This document shows positions 1 to 5,679 of a DNA stretch of 7,782 nt, piece by piece. Source of the stretch: Spirochaetaceae bacterium (lineage in GTDB: Bacteria > Spirochaetota > Spirochaetia > Treponematales > Breznakiellaceae); NCBI GenBank assembly GCA_031268255.1, contig JAIRXO010000229.1, positions 1 to 7,782 on the forward strand. Direction: 5' to 3'. Below the pieces are notes generated by a model. It was not told where the DNA came from. It did no database searches and saw only the letters and a list, made by a program, of their open reading frames with translations. The number at the start of each line of letters is the position of its first letter. Positions within the stretch are counted from its first letter, which is position 1. The position numbers and the translations under genes are program-made.

Positions 1-540
1 GTCTGTACCCGTGTCCCCATTACCGAGCCCTCAAGTATCGACGCGGCTTTCATCGGCTTCCTTGCCTCCAGTGCCCCCCTCCGCGTGGTGATCCATATCA
101 ACCATCCCCGGGAACTTTCACCTGAAAGCAGGACTCTCCTGGGCAGCCTTGCCGGGGCGGGTATTCCTGTCCATGTGCAGACCGTACTGCTCAGGGGAAT
201 CAACGACAGGGCCGAAACCCTGGCGGGGCTTTTTGAGGACTGCCTTGACCTGGGGCTCTCGCCCTACTACCTCTTTCAGCTTGACCTTGCCCCGGGCACC
301 GCCCATTTCAGGGTGCCCCTCAGGAAGGGCCTGGCTGTCTACAGGGAACTGGCCTCCCTCTGCTCGGGCCTTGCCCTTCCCGCCTATGCCCTTGACCTGC
401 CCGGAGGGGGCGGCAAGATACGGCTCGGCGAAGATGTCATTGCCGGAGAAAGGGAAGGCGGCGCGGGGAAAACGGCGCTGCTCCTCAGGGATGCCCGCGG
501 CGGGCTCTGGCCCTATCCGTCTGACGAACTCCCCTATTGA
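1..540 (+). CDS. kamA: KamA-family radical SAM/PLP aminomutase, C-terminal part (lysine 2,3-aminomutase-like)
   Basis: The frame is open from base 1 and ends at TGA 538-540, so about 179 C-terminal residues are present and the start lies outside the window. Family signatures seen in order are HINHPREL (from base 91), VLLRGIND, PYYLFQLDLAPGTAHFR and the glycine-rich PGGGGK, whose lysine codon is 415-417. In KamA enzymes that lysine holds pyridoxal phosphate, and the radical SAM CxxxCxxC cysteines lie further N-terminal, here unseen. The family moves the alpha-amino group of lysine to the beta position, either on free lysine (giving beta-lysine) or, in the EpmB branch, for modification of elongation factor P. 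The intact PGGGGK fits KamA better than EpmB as I recall them, but the missing half prevents a firm choice. No clear terminator separates it from potA. The family call is firm; the exact substrate is not. Confidence 0.88.
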   Translation, partial: VCTRVPITEPSSIDAAFIGFLASSAPLRVVIHINHPRELSPESRTLLGSLAGAGIPVHVQTVLLRGINDRAETLAGLFEDCLDLGLSPYYLFQLDLAPGTAHFRVPLRKGLAVYRELASLCSGLALPAYALDLPGGGGKIRLGEDVIAGEREGGAGKTALLLRDARGGLWPYPSDELPY

Positions 541-565
541 CAACAAAGGACAAAATCCGCATTGT
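537..565 (+). promoter_or_regulatory. Possible sigma70-type promoter for the pot operon
   Basis: A perfect TTGACA (537-542) overlaps the stop codon of the upstream aminomutase gene. After a 17-base spacer comes CATTGT (560-565), which matches the -10 consensus at only three of six positions. If used, transcription would start about 40 bases before the potA start codon. The -10 is weak, and the operon could equally be read through from upstream. Confidence 0.27.
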
Positions 566-614
566 ACTTTTGTAGACTGTATCGCCGTTTTTAAGGGAGG
601 CTGGAAGAAAAAAT

Positions 615-1745
615 TTGAACGGTAGCGATGTTGTTATCGAAGGGGTATCCAAGGCCTTCGGTGACTTTAAGGTACTGAAAGACATATACCTTGAGATTAA
701 GAAAGGGGAATTTTTTTCCCTCCTGGGGCCGTCGGGATGCGGCAAAACAACCCTGCTCCGTATCCTTGCCGGTTTTGAAAGCCCCGACACCGGGGTGGTA
801 ACCATAGACGGTACGGACATGCTCCCCCTGCCTCCCAACCGCAGACAGGTCAATACGGTGTTTCAGAATTATGCCCTTTTCCCCCATCTTTCGGTTTTTG
901 ACAATGTGGCTTTTTCCTGCAGGGTAAAGAAAGAGTCTAAAGACGAAATTGCCAAAAAAGTTACCGAATACCTCAAACTGGTTGAACTCGAAGAGCATGC
1001 CTATAAAAAGCCCAACCAGCTTTCAGGCGGGCAGAAACAGCGGGTGGCCATAGCCAGGGCGCTTATAAACGAACCAAGGGTGCTGCTTCTTGATGAGCCC
1101 CTCTCCGCCCTTGACGCCAAGCTCAGGCAGCACATGCTTATAGAACTTGACCAGATTCACGACAAGATAGGCATTACCTTTATCTACGTTACCCATGACC
1201 AGCAGGAAGCCCTGTCTGTTTCCGACCGTATCGCCGTAATGAACAAGGGGAACGTACTCCAGGTAGGGACTCCCCATGATATTTACGAAAGCCCTTCCGA
1301 TGATTTTGTGGCCCGTTTTATCGGCGAGAACAATCTGTACAGCGCCGAGATCAGCTCGGTGGTCAAGCTCGACAAAAGCCAGACCGAATACATGACAGAG
1401 CTTCAGATTCCCGAACTGGGAAAAATCATGTGTACCACCGTTGACGAGTTTAAACCGGGCCAGAAGGTCAGCTTTACCATAAGGCCCGAAAAAATACTCA
1501 TCTCCAAGGAAAAGCCCGCGACCAATCGGGATGATATTAACCTCTTCCGGGGTCTTGTGGATGAACCCATCTATTCGGGCTTTCAGACCAAGTTCTATGT
1601 CATGGTGAACGAAAATGCCACGCTCAGAATAATAAAGCAGCACGCCAAATATTCCGACGAGGGGCCCGACATAGTCTGGAAGGACGAAGTATACATATCC
1701 TGGAGCGCCATAGACGGGTATATCGTCGGGGTGAGAGAACCGTGA
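615..1745 (+). CDS. potA: Spermidine/putrescine ABC transporter ATP-binding protein PotA
   Basis: This is the cytoplasmic ATPase that drives polyamine import through PotB/PotC. At 376 residues it has the usual PotA length. The nucleotide-binding domain is complete: Walker A GPSGCGKTT (38-46), Q-loop Gln84 in VFQNYALFPH, signature LSGGQKQR (136-143), Walker B VLLLDEP (156-162), D-loop SALD (164-167) and switch His194 in YVTHD. From about residue 235 on comes the regulatory C-terminal part with a TOBE-like fold, including the family-typical FIGENN and IRPEKI. The start is TTG at 615: there is no in-frame ATG nearby, and the ATG at 628 is in another frame. GGGAGG (595-600) is a long 14 bases upstream, though GGAAG (603-607) is closer. 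The gene ends in a 4-base overlap with potB. The assignment to polyamines rather than another substrate of this ATPase class rests on the neighbouring PotB, PotC and PotD. Confidence 0.95.
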   Translation: MNGSDVVIEGVSKAFGDFKVLKDIYLEIKKGEFFSLLGPSGCGKTTLLRILAGFESPDTGVVTIDGTDMLPLPPNRRQVNTVFQNYALFPHLSVFDNVAFSCRVKKESKDEIAKKVTEYLKLVELEEHAYKKPNQLSGGQKQRVAIARALINEPRVLLLDEPLSALDAKLRQHMLIELDQIHDKIGITFIYVTHDQQEALSVSDRIAVMNKGNVLQVGTPHDIYESPSDDFVARFIGENNLYSAEISSVVKLDKSQTEYMTELQIPELGKIMCTTVDEFKPGQKVSFTIRPEKILISKEKPATNRDDINLFRGLVDEPIYSGFQTKFYVMVNENATLRIIKQHAKYSDEGPDIVWKDEVYISWSAIDGYIVGVREP

Positions 1746-2698
1746 GCGCCGTTCCGGGGAAAAGAAACTACGGCCCCCTCTACACGTCCCCCATGGCCGT
1801 ATGGTTTACCCTGTTTTTCCTGATTCCCATTCTCATCATCATACTTTACAGCCTGCTCCGTAAGGGCATGTACGCGGGAGTCGCCGCCAACGGCAACCCC
1901 CTCATCCTGTTAAAGCATCTTGTCGAGGATATAGGCAGCGTCATTCAGGGCAGGGAAGCACCCAACAGGGATTTTACCCTGGAAGCCTACGGCGCCCTGT
2001 CAAATCCCAACTTCGCGCTTATCACCATCAGAACCCTCTTTACCTCAGTGGTCGCCACGGTGATAACCATACTCATCGCCCTCCCCTGCGGCTATTATAT
2101 GGCCAGGAGCAAGTACCAGACGGCGCTGCTCCTTTTGATCATCATTCCCTTCTGGACCAACTTCCTCATCAGGGTTTTCGCCTGGATGAACATTCTGGGG
2201 AACAACGGCTTTATCAATGAATTCCTCCTCAGGATAAAACTCATTGACGAATATATAGAGTTCCTTTACAACCAGGGCGCGGTGGGCCTGGTACTGGTGT
2301 ATATGTACCTCCCCTACGCCATACTGCCCCTCTTTTCCACGATAGACAAATTCGATTTTTCCCTTCTGGAAGCGGCCAGGGACCTGGGGGCAACCAAGGC
2401 CCAGTCCATGTTCAAAATACTGCTTCCCAATATCAGGAGCGGCCTTTACACCGCCGTTCTTTTTACCTTTATTCCCATATTCGGCGCCTACGCGGTTCCC
2501 GCCCTTATAGGGGGCATGGAGTCCTATATGCTGGGCAATGTAATCGCTGACCAGCTCACCAGGGCACGGAACTGGCCCGTGGCTTCCGCCATCTCCATGG
2601 TGCTTACGGTGATCACCACATTAGGCGTCATTCTCATGATGAACCTCCAGCGCAGGGACGCGTCCAGGGTTCTCGAAGTAAAGGGTATAGGCGCATGA
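1742..2698 (+). CDS. potB: Spermidine/putrescine ABC transporter permease PotB
   Basis: One of two inner-membrane channel subunits of the polyamine importer. It starts with GTG at 1742, overlapping the potA stop (GTGA), with GGGGTGA (1728-1734) as a likely ribosome site; this implies translational coupling. Six hydrophobic segments are visible at about residues 19-39, 97-119, 127-149, 179-200, 233-258 and 279-301. The EAA loop that docks on the ATPase is EAARDLGATKAQ (210-221), followed by the ILLP typical of the family. PFWTNFLIRVFAW (136-148), GFINEFLL (156-163) and NWP (277-279) closely match PotB proteins. At 318 residues it is about 35 longer than E. coli PotB. The extra length sits mostly in the external loop between segments 1 and 2 (about 40-95), which is followed by the conserved FTLEAYGAL. 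The C-terminal tail is short. Confidence 0.94.
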   Translation: MSAVPGKRNYGPLYTSPMAVWFTLFFLIPILIIILYSLLRKGMYAGVAANGNPLILLKHLVEDIGSVIQGREAPNRDFTLEAYGALSNPNFALITIRTLFTSVVATVITILIALPCGYYMARSKYQTALLLLIIIPFWTNFLIRVFAWMNILGNNGFINEFLLRIKLIDEYIEFLYNQGAVGLVLVYMYLPYAILPLFSTIDKFDFSLLEAARDLGATKAQSMFKILLPNIRSGLYTAVLFTFIPIFGAYAVPALIGGMESYMLGNVIADQLTRARNWPVASAISMVLTVITTLGVILMMNLQRRDASRVLEVKGIGA

Positions 2699-3561
2699 TT
2701 AAAAACGTGGTCCACAACATCATCACCTCGCTGCGTCTGGGACAAAACCAGGGAGAAGCGGCCCGCCACGCCAGACGGGCGTACCGGAAAAGATTCTCCT
2801 TCTCCCAAACCGTCTTTATCGCGACGCTGGTCTTTCTCTTTCTTCCCCTTTTGGTGCTGATTCTCTATTCGTTTAACGCTTCCAAGGGAATGAACTGGAC
2901 GGGCTTTTCCTTTATCTGGTACGAAAGGCTCTTCTTCGAATCCCGGGGACTGTGGCGGGCCTTCTGGAACAGCATACTCATCGCCTTCAGCTCGGCTGCC
3001 ACCGCCACGGTGATGGGAACCTTCGGCGCCATAGGCGTCGCCTGGTACCGTTTCAGGCTGCGGAACTATGTCCAGGCGATTTCCTTTCTTCCCATGATAC
3101 TCCCGGAGATTATAGTCGGCGTCTCCCTCGCCCTGTTCTTCGCCGGCATAAAGCTCCGCCTCGGCCTCCTCACCATTTTTATCGCCCATACAACCTTCAA
3201 CCTGCCTTTCGTATTTCTCATGGTTACGGCCCGGCTTGACGAATTTGATTTTGCCATCATTGAGGCAGCCAGAGACCTGGGCGCCAACGAGAGACAGACT
3301 CTGGGCAGGGTTACTATCCCTGTCTGCATGCCCGGCATCATTTCGGGCTTTCTCACCGCGGTAACCATATCCCTGGAGGACTTTGTCATCACTTCTTTCG
3401 TATCAGGTCCGGGTTCGACAACCCTGCCCATGTTTATTTTTTCAGCCATACGCATAGGCGTATCTCCGGTAATCAACGCCCTGTCGGTGGTGATGATACT
3501 GGGGACCGTATTCCTTACCTACCTTTTGAGAAATTTCCTCAAGTACATAGCCGCCAAATAA
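2695..3561 (+). CDS. potC: Spermidine/putrescine ABC transporter permease PotC
   Basis: Second channel subunit of the polyamine importer, pairing with PotB. The ATG at 2695 overlaps the potB stop (ATGA), so the two are probably translated together. Hydrophobic segments lie at about residues 39-60, 92-117, 126-152, 155-178, 214-236 and 257-279. The ATPase-docking EAA motif is EAARDLGANERQT (190-202). LYSFNAS (57-63), the following WTGF and WYERLF, FLPMILPEIIVGVSL (131-145) and SLEDFVITSFVSGPG (226-240) are typical of PotC. The protein has 288 residues against about 264 in E. coli. The difference is a basic N-terminal extension of about 30 residues (rich in Arg, His and Lys between 14 and 33) before the first membrane segment. 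That extension should stay in the cytoplasm. A second start at a later codon cannot be excluded but none has a better ribosome site. Confidence 0.94.
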   Translation: MIKNVVHNIITSLRLGQNQGEAARHARRAYRKRFSFSQTVFIATLVFLFLPLLVLILYSFNASKGMNWTGFSFIWYERLFFESRGLWRAFWNSILIAFSSAATATVMGTFGAIGVAWYRFRLRNYVQAISFLPMILPEIIVGVSLALFFAGIKLRLGLLTIFIAHTTFNLPFVFLMVTARLDEFDFAIIEAARDLGANERQTLGRVTIPVCMPGIISGFLTAVTISLEDFVITSFVSGPGSTTLPMFIFSAIRIGVSPVINALSVVMILGTVFLTYLLRNFLKYIAAK

Positions 3562-3570
3562 AGCGGGACA

Positions 3571-3586
3571 AGGCGGGACGCCGCCT
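3571..3586 (+). repeat. GC-rich hairpin after potC
   Basis: AGGCGG (3571-3576) and CCGCCT (3581-3586) form a perfect 6-base stem with a GACG loop, ten bases after the potC stop. The left half belongs to a tandem pair of GCGGGAC copies (3563-3569 and 3573-3579). No T-run follows, so it is not a standard terminator. It may slow polymerase or mark an RNA processing point. Confidence 0.45.
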
Positions 3587-3602
3587 GTAAAGTAAAGCGT
3601 TT

Positions 3603-3625
3603 ACCGGAATCCCTGGGGTTCCGGT
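3603..3625 (+). promoter_or_regulatory. Strong stem-loop in the potC-potD gap
   Basis: ACCGGAA (3603-3609) pairs perfectly with TTCCGGT (3619-3625), and the stem continues with a T-G wobble and two C-G pairs to a 3-base loop, giving about ten paired positions. It is followed by TAGTATATGG rather than a T-run, so full termination is unlikely. Located 32 bases before the potD start, it could set the ratio of PotD to the permeases by RNA processing or protection from nucleases. That role is inferred. Confidence 0.5.
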
Positions 3626-3644
3626 TAGTATATGGACAAGACAT

Positions 3645-3650
3645 GGAGGA
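3645..3650 (+). promoter_or_regulatory. potD: Ribosome binding site that decides the potD start
   Basis: GGAGGA lies 7 bases before ATG 3658. The upstream in-frame ATG at 3643 overlaps this site and has no ribosome site of its own, so 3658 is the likely true start. Confidence 0.8.
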
Positions 3651-3657
3651 GAAGAAG

Positions 3658-4725
3658 ATGAACAAAATACCTGTATCAGAGGCGGCCCCCAACGGGGCGC
3701 CGCTTTTCCGGGGGATCTTCCTGGCGCTGGGCATAATCGCCCTCACCGGAGGCTGCGAGGCACAGCCGAGGCTCAATATTTACAATTGGTCCTATTACAC
3801 CCCCGACTCGATAATCGAGAAATTCGAGGACGAGTATAACGTAAAAATAAACTACGACGTTTTTGAATCAAACGAGGAGCTTTTCGCCAAGCTCAAAACC
3901 GGCGGCGGCGGCTACGACATTGTGTTCCCGTCAGGGGATTATGTGTCCATAATGATAAACGAAAATATGCTTGAGCCCATTGACAAATCCCTCCTTGCCA
4001 ATCTGGGCAACATAGACCCCCTGATTCTCCAGAAGGCCTCCTATGATCCCAATATGAACTACAGCGTACCCTATTACTGGGGCGCCGCGGGAGTCATCGT
4101 TAATACCGCCAGGGTTCCTGTTTTTGAAAGAAACTGGAACATATTCAGCAGGACAGATCTCGCCGGCAAAATGACCATGCTTGACGATATGCGGGAAGTG
4201 CTCGGCGACGCCCTTGTTTCCCTGGGCTATTCGGTAAACACGGTGAACCCCGCCGAAATCGCCGCCGCCCGCGATCTGGTAAACAGAGTGTGGAAGCCCA
4301 ACCTGGTGCGCTTTGACGCCACCGCCTACGGCAAGAGCTTTGCCCAGGGAGATTTCTGGATATGCCAGGGCTACGCCGAAGTTGTATTTGAGGAAATTAC
4401 CGACGAACAAAAGGAATATACCGTGTTCTTTATTCCCCCTGAGGGAGGGCCTGCCTACATTGACAGCATGTGCATACTGAAAGGTTCAAAGAATGTGGAA
4501 CTTGCCCATAAGTTTATAGATTATATACACAGGCCGGAAATCTACGCCGAATTCGCCGACTTTTTTTCCTTCCCCGCCACGGCCAATGTTCCGGCGCGGG
4601 CCCTGCAGCGGGTAGAACCCCTGTACCGGGCGGAAGACCTTGTCAATACGGAACTCAAGGACGATGTGGGGGAGAACCTTCCTCTCTATGATGACGCCTG
4701 GCTGATGATCAAGGTCGGTAAATAG
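3658..4725 (+). CDS. potD: Polyamine-binding lipoprotein PotD (periplasmic substrate-binding protein)
   Basis: Captures putrescine or spermidine outside the inner membrane and passes it to PotB/PotC. From ATG 3658 it has 355 residues; the longer frame from 3643 would add MEEKK but that stretch is the ribosome site. The N-terminus has an unusually long, neutral lead (residues 1-18), then a hydrophobic stretch (19-29) and LTGGC with Cys33 as the probable lipidated residue. This is a loose lipobox of the sort common in spirochaetes. The mature protein begins with the family motif LNIYNWSYYTP; Trp44 and Tyr47 correspond to ligand-box aromatics. DDMREV (176-181) corresponds to the E. coli stretch bearing Asp168 and Glu171. 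YIDS (267-270) keeps the acidic residue equivalent to E. coli Asp257 but has Tyr where E. coli has Trp255. The treponemal homologue Tp0655 is a known polyamine-binding lipoprotein. The substrate preference here is not settled. Confidence 0.93.
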   Translation: MNKIPVSEAAPNGAPLFRGIFLALGIIALTGGCEAQPRLNIYNWSYYTPDSIIEKFEDEYNVKINYDVFESNEELFAKLKTGGGGYDIVFPSGDYVSIMINENMLEPIDKSLLANLGNIDPLILQKASYDPNMNYSVPYYWGAAGVIVNTARVPVFERNWNIFSRTDLAGKMTMLDDMREVLGDALVSLGYSVNTVNPAEIAAARDLVNRVWKPNLVRFDATAYGKSFAQGDFWICQGYAEVVFEEITDEQKEYTVFFIPPEGGPAYIDSMCILKGSKNVELAHKFIDYIHRPEIYAEFADFFSFPATANVPARALQRVEPLYRAEDLVNTELKDDVGENLPLYDDAWLMIKVGK

Positions 4726-5408
4726 TGCCTGTCCGCGGGGTGATAGAATACGTTGTCCCTCACAACATTGACAACCGTATTCTCTCCCGCAGCGTAACGG
4801 TACTTGGGGACGGCGGCCTCGCCGCCATCCCCACCGATACAAGCTGGGCCCTTGTCTGCTCCCAAAATTCCCGGGAAGGCGTCGCCCGGCTCCGCCGTCT
4901 TTCGGGGGAACGGGACGAACGGCATTTTACCCTGCTTTGTTCGGAAATTTCCCAGGCCGGTGATTTTTGCAGCGTTGACAACAGCCGTTTCAGGCTCATA
5001 AAGCGCCTTTCACCCGGGCCCTATGTATTCATACTGAAAACCCTTCCCGGAACCGAAAAAAAGCTGGGCCTTAAACGGAAAGAGGCGGGCATACGCATTC
5101 CCGGCCATCCCCTGCCCCGGACCCTGGTAACGGAACTGGGCTGTCCCCTTTACGCCATCACCGCCAAGCGGAGCATGGGCGGCGAAGGGCCGGAGATGTC
5201 CGCCGCCGAAAGCGGCGAGGGGACAGAGCTTCCGTCCATTCCAGAGGAAGAACTTTTTGAAGGCGGCTGGGAGCTTGGGACAATAGCGGACCTCGACCTG
5301 ATACTCGACACCGGGGAGGAGCGTCCCCGCATTTTTTCCACCATACTGGACCTCTCGGGCGGCGAAATCAGGCTCCTCAGGCAGGGCGCCGGCCCCTGGC
5401 CGGTCTAG
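4725..5408 (+). CDS. yciO: YciO-type protein of the Sua5/YrdC/YciO family
   Basis: The 227-residue protein resembles E. coli YciO more than TsaC. Matching stretches are IPTDTSWAL (35-43), HFTLLCSEIS (67-76), VDNSRFRLIKRLSPGPYVFI (84-103), KRKEAGIRIP (117-126) and the C-terminal STILDLSGGEIRLLRQGAG (205-223). TsaC/Sua5 proteins make threonylcarbamoyl-AMP for the t6A base of tRNAs that read ANN codons. YciO is a paralogue whose physiological role is less certain, and the strand that normally ends in SxN in TsaC reads AITAKRS here. A Gly/Glu-rich insertion lies at about 150-185. GTG 4725 shares its G with the potD stop (TAGTG) and has only a weak AAGG upstream; GTG 4740, giving MIEYVVPH, is an alternative start. 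The overlap suggests coupled translation with potD. The family is clear; whether it makes t6A is not. Confidence 0.88.
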   Translation: MPVRGVIEYVVPHNIDNRILSRSVTVLGDGGLAAIPTDTSWALVCSQNSREGVARLRRLSGERDERHFTLLCSEISQAGDFCSVDNSRFRLIKRLSPGPYVFILKTLPGTEKKLGLKRKEAGIRIPGHPLPRTLVTELGCPLYAITAKRSMGGEGPEMSAAESGEGTELPSIPEEELFEGGWELGTIADLDLILDTGEERPRIFSTILDLSGGEIRLLRQGAGPWPV

Positions 5409-5468
5409 GGCAACGCCGGTTGGCCTCAAGTTAATCAGCGTTGCCCTAAGCAACGCCGGCCAATCCGG
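5406..5468 (+). repeat. Three-arm competing inverted repeat (possible pseudoknot or switch) after yciO
   Basis: TAGGGCAACGC (5406-5416) is perfectly complementary to GCGTTGCCCTA (5438-5448), an 11-base stem that begins in the yciO stop codon. The middle arm GCGTTGC (5438-5444) is also perfectly complementary to GCAACGC (5450-5456), with a CCTAA loop. The two pairings exclude each other. In addition CCGGTTGGCC (5416-5425) can pair with GGCCAATCCGG (5458-5468) with one bulged T. Together with the first stem this gives an H-type pseudoknot layout. CAACGCCGG occurs as a direct repeat at 5411-5419 and 5451-5459. No T-run follows directly. It may be the operon's 3' end structure, a regulatory element for the next gene, or a dispersed repeat unit. 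Confidence 0.6.
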
Positions 5469-5495
5469 GTTTGTAAACGCCAGTAGCCGTTTTCC

Positions 5496-5517
5496 GGGTT
5501 ATTTTCAAAATTAACCC
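5496..5517. promoter_or_regulatory. Imperfect 22-base palindrome, possible operator
   Basis: GGGTTATTTTC (5496-5506) and AAAATTAACCC (5507-5517) are inverted copies matching at 9 of 11 positions. Flanking TTTTCCGGG (5490-5498) and CCCGAAAA (5524-5531) add a second, overlapping inverted match. It lies just upstream of the probable promoter of the flavoprotein gene, a fitting place for a regulator site. It could also act as an AT-rich RNA stem. No regulator can be named. Confidence 0.35.
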
Positions 5518-5558
5518 CATTTTCCCGAAAAATACTTTTACGATTTTGTATTGATTTT

Positions 5559-5587
5559 TTGCTTTTTTTATCGGTATGTATTATACT
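5559..5587 (+). promoter_or_regulatory. Probable promoter of the flavoprotein gene
   Basis: TTGCTT (5559-5564) and TATACT (5582-5587) are separated by exactly 17 bases; the -10 matches consensus at five of six positions and the -35 at three. A second possible -35, TTGATT, lies at 5551-5556, with TATGTA (5575-5580) as its 18-base-spaced -10. The surrounding 5500-5660 stretch is markedly AT-rich compared with the genes. Transcription from about 5594 would leave a leader of about 85 bases. Confidence 0.5.
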
Positions 5588-5631
5588 TATTATATCTATT
5601 ATCTCCATTTTTGTTAAAATGAACCGCTTTC

Positions 5632-5643
5632 AACATATATGTT
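5632..5643. promoter_or_regulatory. Perfect 12-base palindrome in the flavoprotein leader
   Basis: AACATATATGTT reads the same on both strands. It is flanked by TTC on the left and TTGAA on the right, extending the symmetry if one T is looped out. It lies about 40 bases after the predicted transcription start and 36 before the start codon. A dimeric regulator could bind here, but AT-rich palindromes also arise by chance. Confidence 0.35.
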
Positions 5644-5679
5644 TGAACCCGGCTCTTATATTGATTCAGGAGGACGAGG

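Noticed and set aside
149..625. 158-codon + strand frame overlapping the aminomutase gene
   Set aside because: Out of frame with a strongly conserved KamA sequence; its protein is Pro/Arg-rich and resembles nothing I know.
1023..1643. 206-codon - strand frame opposite potA
   Set aside because: It mirrors a gene with full ABC ATPase motifs; no family motif or ribosome site supports it.
2524..3189. 221-codon - strand frame opposite potB/potC
   Set aside because: Composition is Glu/Gly/Arg-rich as expected from antisense of membrane protein codons, and it crosses two well-supported genes.
3643..3657. Upstream ATG giving PotD five extra residues
   Set aside because: The extra codons are made of the GGAGGA ribosome site itself, which is well spaced for ATG 3658.
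5450..5475. Simple intrinsic terminator after yciO
   Set aside because: The GCGTTGC/GCAACGC hairpin is followed by CGGCCAATCC, not a T-run, so a standard terminator is not supported here.
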